Positions 8,835 to 15,889 are shown, counted from the first letter of the stretch. The stretch is DNA of 64,000 nt from an uncultured Oscillospiraceae bacterium (GCA_934569225.1 CAKTKC010000002.1:1-64000), one strand, 5' to 3'. Notes: generated from the letters alone by a model not told the origin. Translations and numbers: made by a program.

Positions 8835-8870
8835 ACCGCTTCGGTGTTGGTAGCACCGGGGCGGTTTTTT
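8835..8870 (+). terminator. Rho-independent terminator upstream of hicA
   Basis: ACCGCTTCGGTG (8835-8846) pairs with CACCGGGGCGGT (8854-8865) and is followed by five more T. It would stop plus-strand transcription before the hicA promoter. The 15-mer CGGTGTTGGTAGCAC within it also occurs at 8805-8819. Confidence 0.7.
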
Positions 8871-8894
8871 GTGCTAGATGTTGATCGGTCATAA

Positions 8895-8913
8895 TGTGCC
8901 CAATTTGGGCACA
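8895..8913. promoter_or_regulatory. Palindromic operator, copy 1
   Basis: TGTGCCCAATTTGGGCACA is a perfect palindrome of 9-bp arms around one T. An 18-base copy lies at 10286-10303. One copy lies before hicAB and the other before the DUF4160 operon, so one DNA-binding protein, perhaps HicB, may bind both. Confidence 0.6.
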
Positions 8914-8956
8914 TTCGGCGGCACAATAACGCATATAAAAATATTTGTTATTCTTG

Positions 8957-8985
8957 TTGACAAATATAATACTATGTGTTATACT
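8957..8985 (+). promoter_or_regulatory. hicAB promoter
   Basis: TTGACA (8957-8962), a 17-base spacer and TATACT (8980-8985) lie 24 bases before the hicA start, with AGGAGG between. Confidence 0.75.
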
Positions 8986-9009
8986 AATCATGTCAGGAGG
9001 GAAGCCGAC

Positions 9010-9207
9010 ATGAGAAGCTACTCGTCAAGAGAAGTCATCAAGGCGCTCAAGGATGATGGGTGGTACTTAGTCAATGTCGTGGGCAGTCATAACCAGTTCA
9101 AGCACCCCACCAAACCGGGGCGGGTGACGGTTAAGCACCCGGACAAAGACATCCCCCGCAAAACCCTTGACAGCATTGAGCGGCAGTCAGGTCTCCGGTT
9201 CCGGTGA
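9010..9207 (+). CDS. hicA: HicA toxin (mRNA interferase)
   Basis: The 65-aa protein has the compact dsRBD-like HicA fold. Its N-terminal SSREVIKALKDDGWY is typical, the catalytic histidine lies in GSHNQFKHP, and VKHPDKDIPRKTL follows. HicA cleaves mRNA independently of ribosomes. I chose the ATG at 9010 because of the AGGAGG before it. It is followed after 40 bases by hicB. Confidence 0.93.
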   Translation: MRSYSSREVIKALKDDGWYLVNVVGSHNQFKHPTKPGRVTVKHPDKDIPRKTLDSIERQSGLRFR

Positions 9208-9247
9208 CTTGACCCCTCCTGACTATCCTGAATCGGAGGTAACGGAT

Positions 9248-9652
9248 ATGGCGAAAAAAGTGGAACGATATTTTTACCCTGCTGTATTCACGTATGAGGA
9301 AGGGCAGGAAATTGCCGTTGTGTTCCCGGATCTGGACGTGGCGACCAGTGGCGAGAACGACGACGACGCCCTGCTTTCGGCGCGGGAGCTGCTTGGGTGC
9401 GTGATGTTCGGCCTGGAGGAGGACGGCGAGGGTATCCCGGAGCCGACGCCGCTGAGCGCCGTGGCATTGGAACCCAACGAGCGGGTGGTGCTGGTGGATG
9501 TGTATATGCCCGCTGTCCGGATGGCACAGAACAACAAGTCTGTCAACCGAACCGTAACCCTGCCGGCATGGCTGAACGCTGCCGCGCTGGAACGGAATAT
9601 CAATTTCTCCCAGGTGCTTCAGGATGCGCTGAAAACACAGATGGGAATTTAA
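9248..9652 (+). CDS. hicB: HicB antitoxin
   Basis: The 134-aa protein has the HicB partial RNase H-like fold at the N-terminus (YPAVFTYEEGQEIAVVFPDLDVATSG type pattern, residues about 8-60). A C-terminal ribbon-helix-helix (NRTVTLPAWLNAAALERNI) follows for operator binding. It neutralises HicA and probably represses the operon. The ATG at 9248 has a GGAGG site. HicAB modules stabilise mobile elements, fitting the location. Confidence 0.92.
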   Translation: MAKKVERYFYPAVFTYEEGQEIAVVFPDLDVATSGENDDDALLSARELLGCVMFGLEEDGEGIPEPTPLSAVALEPNERVVLVDVYMPAVRMAQNNKSVNRTVTLPAWLNAAALERNINFSQVLQDALKTQMGI

Positions 9653-9665
9653 GTGAGTCGGCCTG

Positions 9666-9695
9666 CCGCTTCGGTATTTACCGGAGCGGTTTTTT
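9666..9695 (+). terminator. Terminator of hicAB
   Basis: CCGCTTCGGT (9666-9675) pairs with ACCGGAGCGG (9680-9689), followed by six T, 13 bases past the hicB stop. It faces the convergent DUF4160 gene. Confidence 0.85.
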
Positions 9696-9973
9696 CAGCA
9701 ATAGAACGCTGCGGAGCCGAAGAAGGAAACCCATTTTTCAATGACCTCACCGCTTCTGGCTTCAATGATCATCATGATGTTCCGCAGGGTGCGGGTGGGA
9801 ATCTGAGAATTGTTGTTGCACAGGTAGCAGCCGCCGGCGGCTGTAATCCAGATCTTCGTGGCGTTGGCGGTGGGCGCCCCCTGAGATACGTGGACATGGA
9901 CAGGCTCCAACGGGTCATTTTCGTTTGACCAGAAGTAAACCCAGTAGGAACCGATCTTAAAAACCTGAGGCAT
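9695..9973 (-). CDS. DUF4160 domain protein
   Basis: The 92-aa protein begins with MPQVFKIGSYWVYFWSNE and has the conserved EPVHVHVSQG and TKIWIT segments of DUF4160. Its biochemical role is unknown, but DUF4160 genes are usually found paired with a second small gene in toxin-antitoxin-like modules. Here the pair is the upstream 90-aa gene, whose 3' end it overlaps by 17 bases. An AAGGGGG site lies before the ATG. Confidence 0.82.
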   Translation of the reverse strand: MPQVFKIGSYWVYFWSNENDPLEPVHVHVSQGAPTANATKIWITAAGGCYLCNNNSQIPTRTLRNIMMIIEARSGEVIEKWVSFFGSAAFYC

Positions 9974-10229
9974 TGTCGAAGCCCCCTTCCTGTGCGAAAC
10001 GGAGAATCAGGTGGGCGGTAGAGCGAATGACTTCCTCATACTTTGCCAGTTCCTCCGTCGTCAGGCCGGAAACATCCTGCCATCGGTAGCCGGGGAGAAT
10101 GCAGGTGCCATAGTGGAAGCAGTCCTTCTCGTCCGGCTTTTCCACGTAGACCTTAACCGTGCCGTCCGGGCGCATTTCTGAGTGGACAATCTCTGCGGAG
10201 TCATCAAGGGTCATAAATGCGTACATCAT
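9957..10229 (-). CDS. Small hypothetical protein paired with DUF4160
   Basis: The 90-aa protein (starts MMYAFMTLDDSAEIVHSEM) has no fold I can name with confidence. Its position upstream of and overlapping a DUF4160 gene is where DUF2442-type partners usually sit, but its length and sequence do not match DUF2442 clearly. A strong AAAGGAGG site precedes the start. The palindrome at 10286-10303 lies about 60 bases upstream and may control both genes. Confidence 0.7.
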   Translation of the reverse strand: MMYAFMTLDDSAEIVHSEMRPDGTVKVYVEKPDEKDCFHYGTCILPGYRWQDVSGLTTEELAKYEEVIRSTAHLILRFAQEGGFDNASGF

Positions 10230-10285
10230 AGGGATACCTCCTTTGGGGCAGAGCGTTTTGCGCGTCTAAACTATCAAAGATTAAT

Positions 10286-10303
10286 TGTGCCCAATTTGGG
10301 CAC
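10286..10303. promoter_or_regulatory. Palindromic operator, copy 2
   Basis: TGTGCCCAATTTGGGCAC is identical over 18 bases to the palindrome before hicA (8895-8912). It lies upstream of the DUF4160 operon on the minus strand. Confidence 0.6.
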
Positions 10304-10314
10304 CACTATCATTT

Positions 10315-10343
10315 ACCTTCCCGGAGAACATCTCCGGGAAGGT
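10315..10343 (-). terminator. Terminator of the lipoprotein gene
   Basis: ACCTTCCCGGAGA (10315-10327) pairs perfectly with TCTCCGGGAAGGT (10331-10343). It lies just after the lipoprotein stop on the minus strand. The T-tract is weak. Confidence 0.65.
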
Positions 10344-10351
10344 ATTCGCTT

Positions 10352-11287
10352 TTATCCTGCAATGTTGATCTCAGTCTTGATCTCATCGCTTGAAAAACTG
10401 AGAAACGGCTTGATTTCAATTTCGACCGGGGATGTATCACTCGTTAAAACGAAAGCTGCCATTGTTTCAATGCCTGCTCCGGGCTTCACGTCACGAATGG
10501 AACTGCCTGACAAATCGTCGTCGTGCAGAATTGCGGTTTCCAGCTCAACGCCATCCTGAAATGCGGAGAAGTCGACGGCAAAAGCAAAACTTGTGGCTTT
10601 ATCACCATTATTTGTGAATCCCAGGTCGAAAATGATGGCTTTCTTTCCCTGGTAGTCTTCTCCAATTTTGTAAGAGATGATTGATACGGCATAATCGTCG
10701 ATGGTCTGCGCCGTGTCAGAGCCCGGGGCGACGCTCAGTTCCGTAACACCGCCCTCGGCGATCTCAAAGGTTTTGCCAAGCATTTCATCGCTGAAAGAAA
10801 TAGTTTCTTCCACCTCAAACTCAACGGGTGCTGTTTCACTGGACAGCGAATAGGCTGCGGCAACATCGATTGATGCGCCTGGCTGGACGTCCTTCATGAG
10901 ATCGTCGGCGTTGTATACGCTGTTGTCCATGATAATTGCACTGTCCAGCTGCACTCCGTTCTGGAATGCCTTATAGCTCAGGGCAAACATGACGCTCTCG
11001 TTCTCTTCGGAGTTATTTGTGAAGGAGAATCCAATAAGGATAGCGGGCTTTCCCGCATAATCCTTTACGAGCTGGAAGTCGTGAATCTGCACGTCGTAGT
11101 CTCCAAGCGTTCCGGCATCTTCAAGCGCGACCGGGGCTGGCGTCGTTGCCACCGGAACCGTAATAGGGGTTGCGGCAGCATCATTGGATTGTGCAGCGTT
11201 GCTGGTGGCAGGGGTGGGGGAGCCGCATGCAGTCAATGAGCACAGCATCAGTACGGACAGGATGAACGAAACAATACGTTTTTTCAT
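10352..11287 (-). CDS. Lipoprotein with two DUF5067-type repeats
   Basis: The 311-aa protein has a lipoprotein signal peptide ending in the lipobox LTAC (Cys about residue 21) and then a Ser/Ala/Thr/Pro-rich linker. Two similar immunoglobulin-like repeats follow: DYDVQIHDFQLVKDYAGKPA with FTNNSEENES, and DYAVSIISYKIGEDYQGKKA with FTNNGDKATS. This is the DUF5067 pattern of surface lipoproteins in Firmicutes. Function is unknown; in mobile elements such proteins may act in surface or entry exclusion, but that is only a guess. Confidence 0.82.
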   Translation of the reverse strand: MKKRIVSFILSVLMLCSLTACGSPTPATSNAAQSNDAAATPITVPVATTPAPVALEDAGTLGDYDVQIHDFQLVKDYAGKPAILIGFSFTNNSEENESVMFALSYKAFQNGVQLDSAIIMDNSVYNADDLMKDVQPGASIDVAAAYSLSSETAPVEFEVEETISFSDEMLGKTFEIAEGGVTELSVAPGSDTAQTIDDYAVSIISYKIGEDYQGKKAIIFDLGFTNNGDKATSFAFAVDFSAFQDGVELETAILHDDDLSGSSIRDVKPGAGIETMAAFVLTSDTSPVEIEIKPFLSFSSDEIKTEINIAG

Positions 11288-11311
11288 GGTAAAGCCTCTT
11301 TCCTAAATATT

Positions 11312-11333
11312 CCACCAAGGTAACCTTGGGTGG
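11312..11333 (-). terminator. Hairpin after the S24 repressor gene
   Basis: CCACCAAGG (11312-11320) pairs with CCTTGGGTGG (11324-11333) with one bulge. It lies between the repressor stop and the lipoprotein start on the minus strand. Confidence 0.45.
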
Positions 11334-11373
11334 TTTCTTCTCAGTCCGACAAACCGTTTATATGCGAGTGCTG

Positions 11374-12018
11374 CTACCTTACAGCACTGGTGAACGCAAC
11401 GGCCTTGCCAAGGATCCGGACGTTGTTCATTTCTTCGTTCCAGTAGACAAACGGCTTATACATGGGGTTTTCCGGCTCAAGGGAAATGTGGTCGTCAAAA
11501 AGTCTCACGCGTTTCAGCGTGGCCTCATTGTCGATCAGGACGGCAGCGATTTCGCCGTTCTCTACGGTATCCTGCTGGCGGATGTAAACAATGTCACCGT
11601 CGAAAATGCGGGCGTTTATCATACTGTCGCCTTTGCAGGTGAGCGCGAAATCGGCCTTGATGTGCTTGGGAATGGAAATGTATTCCTCAATGTTTTCCTC
11701 CGCCAAGATTGGCTCGCCACAAGCTATGGTACCGACGAGCGGAATCTTGCGCATTTCTGGCATGGGAATGATGTTTGCCGGTAACGTTGAAATGTCGGAA
11801 TCTGAATCATCTTCCCACCCCATTAGGTATCCCGGAGTTGTGTATAGTGCTTTGGCAAGTTTTTCAATCTTATCTCTACGCATGTTCGCGATCAGTCCAG
11901 TTTCCCACTTGCGGACGGTGCTTCGGCCAACGCCAACTTGCTGGGCAACCTGTTCTAACGTCAATCCGTGTCTGGCCCTGAGGTCACGAATCTTCTTTGC
12001 CAGATCATTTTCTGACAA
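11374..12018 (-). CDS. XRE repressor with S24 (LexA/CI-type) self-cleaving domain
   Basis: About 214 aa. An N-terminal HTH (LTLEQVAQQVGVGRSTVRKWE) is followed by a peptidase S24 domain. The cleavage site looks like ACGEP (Cys-Gly bond), the serine is in KGDSMINARI and the lysine in EATLKRVR. Such repressors cleave themselves on RecA filaments during DNA damage and release prophage or ICE genes. No ATG is present. I prefer the TTG at 12016-12018 because AAAGGAAG lies 8 bases before it; a GTG at 12025-12027 is the alternative. It is divergent from a Cro-like gene, with operators between. Confidence 0.9.
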   Translation of the reverse strand: MSENDLAKKIRDLRARHGLTLEQVAQQVGVGRSTVRKWETGLIANMRRDKIEKLAKALYTTPGYLMGWEDDSDSDISTLPANIIPMPEMRKIPLVGTIACGEPILAEENIEEYISIPKHIKADFALTCKGDSMINARIFDGDIVYIRQQDTVENGEIAAVLIDNEATLKRVRLFDDHISLEPENPMYKPFVYWNEEMNNVRILGKAVAFTSAVR

Positions 12019-12051
12019 TACACTCACTTCCTTTGCTTCCGTGTTAATTGG

Positions 12052-12080
12052 AGTATAGCATATGTGTGTCTTATTTGCAA
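12052..12080 (-). promoter_or_regulatory. Promoter of the S24 repressor gene
   Basis: On the minus strand TTGCAA, a 17-base spacer and TATACT (complements at 12075-12080 and 12052-12057). Confidence 0.75.
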
Positions 12081-12106
12081 CACATATTTTATGTTTTTGG
12101 AAAAAA

Positions 12107-12122
12107 GTGTCTCAAAAGACAA
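12107..12122. promoter_or_regulatory. Repressor operator 1
   Basis: GTGTCTCAAAAGACAA matches the palindrome GTGTC-N6-GACAC except for the last base. Two further copies lie at 12164-12179 and 12397-12412. Confidence 0.65.
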
Positions 12123-12130
12123 AAATGCTC

Positions 12131-12159
12131 TTGACAAACCAGATGAACCGCTGTAATAT
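12131..12159 (+). promoter_or_regulatory. Promoter of the Cro-like gene
   Basis: TTGACA (12131-12136), 17-base spacer, TATAAT-like TAATAT (12154-12159). Operator 2 begins 5 bases after the -10, covering the transcription start. Confidence 0.8.
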
Positions 12160-12163
12160 GAAA

Positions 12164-12179
12164 GTGTCTTAAATGACAC
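12164..12179. promoter_or_regulatory. Repressor operator 2
   Basis: GTGTCTTAAATGACAC is a perfect GTGTC-N6-GACAC palindrome over the start site of the rightward promoter. Confidence 0.7.
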
Positions 12180-12198
12180 AAGAAAGGAGGACAATGCA

Positions 12199-12405
12199 TT
12201 GGATAAGAATAAGCTGATGTACGAGATGGCAAAACAGAAAGTATCTATTCTGGACATGTGCCATAAGCTGAACATGAGCCGTTCTGCGTTTTACCGGAAA
12301 TGCAATGGTATTTCGGAATTTACGCAGGGGGAGATTCAAAAAATTGCTGATATCCTAAACCTTGATTCTCCTGTTGGCATTTTCTTTGCTGAAAAAGTGT
12401 CCTAA
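12199..12405 (+). CDS. Cro-like XRE DNA-binding protein
   Basis: The 68-aa protein is little more than an HTH domain (SILDMCHKLNMSRSAFYRKC). It starts at a TTG at 12199, 8 bases after GAAAGGAGG; an ATG at 12194 is out of frame. With the divergent S24 repressor it forms a CI/Cro-type switch. Its stop codon lies inside operator 3. Confidence 0.82.
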   Translation: MDKNKLMYEMAKQKVSILDMCHKLNMSRSAFYRKCNGISEFTQGEIQKIADILNLDSPVGIFFAEKVS

Positions 12406-12412
12406 AAGACAC
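12397..12412. promoter_or_regulatory. Repressor operator 3
   Basis: GTGTCCTAAAAGACAC is a perfect GTGTC-N6-GACAC palindrome overlapping the stop codon of the Cro-like gene and preceding the next gene. Confidence 0.6.
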
Positions 12413-12447
12413 TGCGCGTGGAGCACCAAGAGGGAGGGGGTGATTGC

Positions 12448-12675
12448 ATGAGATTCAACCCTAAATGCGCAATCGATGTACTGGCTGCCATCGAAGAAGC
12501 TGTCAGCTGCAAAAGCTCCTTTGTCTATATCGCAGGTGAGCCAAAGCCGGAAATGCTAAAAGGGTATTCCCCCGACGAAATAATCTACCACATTCAGCAG
12601 CTTTGGCAGAATTCAATGATGCATTTAAGAAGCCGCTGCTTACATAATCCACTGCCGATGCCGTGCGGCGGGTAG
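12448..12675 (+). CDS. Short DUF2513-like protein, probably truncated
   Basis: From the ATG at 12448 (GGAGGGGG upstream) 75 codons are open. The first 50 residues (MRFNPKCAIDVLAAIEE ... YSPDEIIYHIQQL) follow the N-terminal pattern of DUF2513 proteins of phages and ICEs. The last 23 residues do not. The family is usually longer, so a frameshift or deletion near 12600 is likely. It would be expressed with the Cro-like gene. Confidence 0.5.
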   Translation: MRFNPKCAIDVLAAIEEAVSCKSSFVYIAGEPKPEMLKGYSPDEIIYHIQQLWQNSMMHLRSRCLHNPLPMPCGG

Positions 12676-12738
12676 TATCTGAATAACGAAATAGCGTCCC
12701 TTCATGGGCACTGCCATGTGCGCATCCCTATAACGAGC

Positions 12739-12770
12739 AAAAACACCCCCTGATATCAGGAGGTGTTTTT
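12739..12770. terminator. Bidirectional terminator
   Basis: A long stem AAAAACACCCCCTGA / TCAGGAGGTGTTTTT at 12739-12770 with flanking A and T tracts ends the Cro-like operon. Confidence 0.85.
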
Positions 12771-12774
12771 GTTC

Positions 12775-12832
12775 GTCACCATGATTCGTAGAAAATCATG
12801 GGTGACACATATTATTGGTGGACCTAGAGGGG
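12775..12832 (+). repeat. Hairpin plus att-like sequence, possible old element boundary
   Basis: GTCACCATGATT (12775-12786) pairs with 12794-12806 (one bulged G). Nine bases further is TGGTGGACCTAGAGGGG (12816-12832), close to the ssrA att core TGGTGGAGCCGAGGGG. The two true att copies also follow a stem of 11 to 12 bp by 4 to 6 bases. It could be a degenerate att site or the end of another tRNA-type target. The remaining bases up to 12922 hold no gene. Confidence 0.35.
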
Positions 12833-12922
12833 CCAAATACTAACTTTATGTGCTATGCTCGGGGATTTGCAGTGTGTAGTACACTAAAGGAGAGATAATT
12901 ATCTTCACCCTTGGCATAAAGC

Positions 12923-13804
12923 CTAAACTCTGGTTGATCTCAAAACATCATCATAATGCATATGTATATCGTTTAGTTGATCCATATAATGCTCTCTCTG
13001 GCGAATACCATAGTTCCTTTGGATAACATTTTCGAGTATAAAGAAAATTTCCTCAAAATGGACAGCTTGGAACACCCTAATATCCAGATCTGCACTGCGC
13101 TCCATACAACTTACAACGGAACCTAGATATCTTAGTAGTGTAGGGGCAATTGGTTCAGGCCGCCGAGGTTCGGATAAAACATTTTTTTGAAGATACTCAA
13201 AATAGGCAGGCGGTAACAATTCATCTGGGCTCGATAGAAGCGAATTTTGTTTTCGGAGTAACTGAAGTATTTCCTCGAGAGGTGCATTAGAGGGGTCTTT
13301 TTTCTTTGATTCAGGTATAGCGGTTCTGTAATTAGTTAGCGCATGGTCAAACTCTTTAGAAAACGTTGGCCACAACGCCTCAAAAAGAGGCATCAATACC
13401 CCTTCATCTAGTGGTGCTTCCAGCGACTTGTTGATTGAGGAAATTAACTGAGAAAAATCCTCTTTTTCCAATCTGGTCGCTTGATATCTTGACAATGGCC
13501 CCTTGATATCTGATGGATTAATATTGATCATTAATGTACTAACTCGGGAATCTAATGCCTTGGCTAAAGCTCCGGCCTCAAAATGGACCCAGGGTGCCAT
13601 GGTATTTTCGGATGTTAAACAAATGATGCCGTAATTGCAGTCCGACAATTCCTGAGAAATCTTTGAATCCCAATTATCTCCTTTTTCAATATCCTCTTTA
13701 GAGTAAAAAACCTCAAGTGTTTGAATAAGACGTGGCAACCACGTTTTAAGTGTTTGGGCAATTTGTTTGCTGAGTTCACCAGACCAACTTACAAATACTT
13801 TCAT
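12923..13804 (-). CDS. thsB: TIR-domain protein, Thoeris ThsB type
   Basis: The 293-aa protein opens with a TIR domain: MKVFVSWSGE (strand A), YSKEDIEKGDNW, and the catalytic-glutamate motif PWVHFEAGALA with Glu76. The remaining 200 residues are mostly helical and unrecognised. TIR enzymes of Thoeris sense phage and convert NAD+ to a signalling nucleotide. The gene lies 51 bases downstream of a membrane-macro-domain gene on the same strand. That pairing defines type II Thoeris, where the signal (His-ADPR in the studied case) binds the macro domain. An AGGAGAAG site precedes the ATG. The assignment rests on the gene pair and domains. Confidence 0.8.
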   Translation of the reverse strand: MKVFVSWSGELSKQIAQTLKTWLPRLIQTLEVFYSKEDIEKGDNWDSKISQELSDCNYGIICLTSENTMAPWVHFEAGALAKALDSRVSTLMININPSDIKGPLSRYQATRLEKEDFSQLISSINKSLEAPLDEGVLMPLFEALWPTFSKEFDHALTNYRTAIPESKKKDPSNAPLEEILQLLRKQNSLLSSPDELLPPAYFEYLQKNVLSEPRRPEPIAPTLLRYLGSVVSCMERSADLDIRVFQAVHFEEIFFILENVIQRNYGIRQREHYMDQLNDIHMHYDDVLRSTRV

Positions 13805-13855
13805 TATTTCTTCTCCTGTAAATCTTATACCTACATATGTATGACACTTATTAGT

Positions 13856-14797
13856 TTAATATTGAAAATTCTTATTTGCGCTTATAGGTGCTTCTATTAA
13901 ATTGTCCTGAAATTTGCATATACACCTCAAATAATCACATATTTCATTCCAATGTATATTCTTGTTTGCAAAATCCGAAGGATGGATACAAATTGTAAGG
14001 CTTTCCGTAACCTTCATTTCTCTTGCCGTAGCAACAAAAGAAAAGATAATCTTCTGAATTATTTGGTCTCTGGATGCATTTTTTAGCCCAGCCCGACCAG
14101 TCCCAATTATCGGAATGCGAATTGATTCTAGGTGCCCAATTTTATTAATCTGTTGCCAAAAAGAAAACAGGGAGCAAGTAATATTATCCAAAGTAACATT
14201 TTCGGGCTTCCCATATTTATTTATATCAACAACGGCAAGGAAATAGTCATGTTCACTACCACGTGATATTTTGCATACGGAACCTATTGGATACTTTTTT
14301 CTATTTGTATGTCGCCCATCTTGGACTAACTCATATGAATAGTCCCGCAAAGCTTGAGATAGTTCGTTATCTAGCCTTGATAATGCGTTATGAAAAAATT
14401 TTTCTTGGTACTGTCCCTGAACACTGTGTATACTGATAAATTCATCATCCATTGTCGTATCAAATGTTGTATTGGTAGGAATGACCAGAGCACCTTTCTG
14501 ACTGAAAATATCACAGACAGAGAGCGTTATTCTCGTATCACAGTTCGCAATAAAACATGAGTATGTGAGAGCGGTCCAATTATAGATTACACAAATGATA
14601 ACAAACGCAATAGAGCCAGGAATTGTATAACTTCGCATCAGAGTGAAACCTATTGTGTTTCCAAATACACTACCTAATATTTCAGAAAGCGTAAATGCAC
14701 CGCCAACCAGTGCAAAAAACATCGAAACAATAGATAACCATTTTGTGCGAACAGTATTTACTAAGGCGTACCAATATTTGTAAACTATGCTCTTCAT
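13856..14797 (-). CDS. thsA: Two-TM macro-domain protein, type II Thoeris effector (ThsA)
   Basis: About 313 aa from the ATG at 14795-14797, which is 8 bases after AAGGG; the frame is open to a TTG two codons upstream. Two hydrophobic helices (about residues 18-42 and 56-78) are followed by a cytoplasmic macro domain with ALVIPTNTTFDT near its start and the ligand-loop motif RIPIIGTGRAGL. In type II Thoeris the TIR protein's nucleotide binds this domain and the membrane part causes growth arrest or death. It is the first gene of the operon, AT-rich, with its own consensus promoter. Confidence 0.8.
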   Translation of the reverse strand: MKSIVYKYWYALVNTVRTKWLSIVSMFFALVGGAFTLSEILGSVFGNTIGFTLMRSYTIPGSIAFVIICVIYNWTALTYSCFIANCDTRITLSVCDIFSQKGALVIPTNTTFDTTMDDEFISIHSVQGQYQEKFFHNALSRLDNELSQALRDYSYELVQDGRHTNRKKYPIGSVCKISRGSEHDYFLAVVDINKYGKPENVTLDNITCSLFSFWQQINKIGHLESIRIPIIGTGRAGLKNASRDQIIQKIIFSFVATAREMKVTESLTICIHPSDFANKNIHWNEICDYLRCICKFQDNLIEAPISANKNFQY

Positions 14798-14901
14798 GTA
14801 CAAAACCCTTCTAATGCTGGGAGCCAGTATAGAGGACTAAACGGGCTCAAAAGTAAGCGAAACCACTTTTTAGAAAGCACAAGTAATATGCTCTATTGCA
14901 T

Positions 14902-14930
14902 ATAATAGCAGAATCTTTCACATTTGACAA
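14902..14930 (-). promoter_or_regulatory. Promoter of the Thoeris-type operon
   Basis: On the minus strand TTGTCA, 17-base spacer, TATTAT (complements 14925-14930 and 14902-14907). The leader to the macro gene is about 100 bases. Nothing else is seen in 14798-15046. Confidence 0.7.
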
Positions 14931-15046
14931 CAATCTTTTCGCTAATTAGTAGTTTTGCAGATTTTTATATCTTATGTTATTTTTTACCCCATCAGGTGGG
15001 CCCCTCTTTACAAGTCCTCTAAATATTTTTTCTTTGTTACGACTGC

Positions 15047-15889
15047 TTAATTATCATTCAATCCGAACTGTATAGATTTAAGCTTCTCCTTGTATAATTG
15101 TTCATATTCCAATACCTCCTGCTTGTCCCTCTTAAGAGGAAACACCTCAAGAATAGAATACTGAAAATTATAGCAATAATCAGGATCGGCGGTGATAAGC
15201 TCCACAAGACGCTTATTGCCACCATGTTTTGTTCGCGCGTACTCACTCCATCTACCCCAGATACCACCTTCCAAGCCACTGGCCGAGCCAACATAGTGTT
15301 TGCCTGTTTTGGTATCTGTGATAAGGTAGACTCCTGCAACAGCGGATAGCTTATCTTCCCATTCCTTATAGGCGGCTTTGTTATAGACGATTTTCCGGAG
15401 TGCTTCAAACGAGAGTAGAACTTTATCATAGCTGATAAATTCCACTTCTGATATCGCTGGCCGGATTTCTAGAATTTCCTTGTCAGTCGTCCCATTTTGG
15501 CACCAATTGATTGTGCCTTTTCCCCAATCAATTACAAGCCTGTTCTTTAATTCTGCAAGGATGTCTGTTGCCTCCAAGTGGAAGATTACGCAATCAGTAC
15601 TTGCATCCAATTTGATTGAGGAGTTGATGGGGAGTTTAGAAACATCATATTCAGAAAACCCATTGACCTTGTAACAGCCGAGGAAAACGCCATTTGTTCC
15701 TTCTGTTCCCAAAAAGCTTATAACATAATCGCAGTTTTTGAAGCGAGAAGGTCGTTGAATCATCTGATATGTTTCGATTTGTCCCTGATTATAATATGCA
15801 GCGATTTCTCCATTGCTTAAATTGTGGCGAATCAGCCTTGTCCGTTCCAAATTGATTCCTTTATATGCCAATAGTTCTTGAAGTTTCAT
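15047..15889 (-). CDS. GIY-YIG nuclease-family protein
   Basis: The 280-aa protein ends with a GIY-YIG domain: AGVYLITDTKTGKHYVGSA gives the GVY and YVG signatures, followed by GGIWGRWSEYARTKHGGN with the conserved arginine and a glutamate in VLEYEQLYKEKL. The first 180 residues (MKLQELLAYKGINLERTRLIRH...) form a domain I do not recognise. It could be a sensor or DNA-recognition part. It lies just upstream of the Thoeris-type operon but has its own promoter. A defence role is inferred from location only. Confidence 0.82.
   Translation of the reverse strand: MKLQELLAYKGINLERTRLIRHNLSNGEIAAYYNQGQIETYQMIQRPSRFKNCDYVISFLGTEGTNGVFLGCYKVNGFSEYDVSKLPINSSIKLDASTDCVIFHLEATDILAELKNRLVIDWGKGTINWCQNGTTDKEILEIRPAISEVEFISYDKVLLSFEALRKIVYNKAAYKEWEDKLSAVAGVYLITDTKTGKHYVGSASGLEGGIWGRWSEYARTKHGGNKRLVELITADPDYCYNFQYSILEVFPLKRDKQEVLEYEQLYKEKLKSIQFGLNDN

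Noticed and set aside
8800..8860. Direct repeats of CGGTGTTGGTAGCAC as a possible CRISPR-like or iteron array
   Set aside because: Only two copies, one being part of a terminator stem; no regular spacing.
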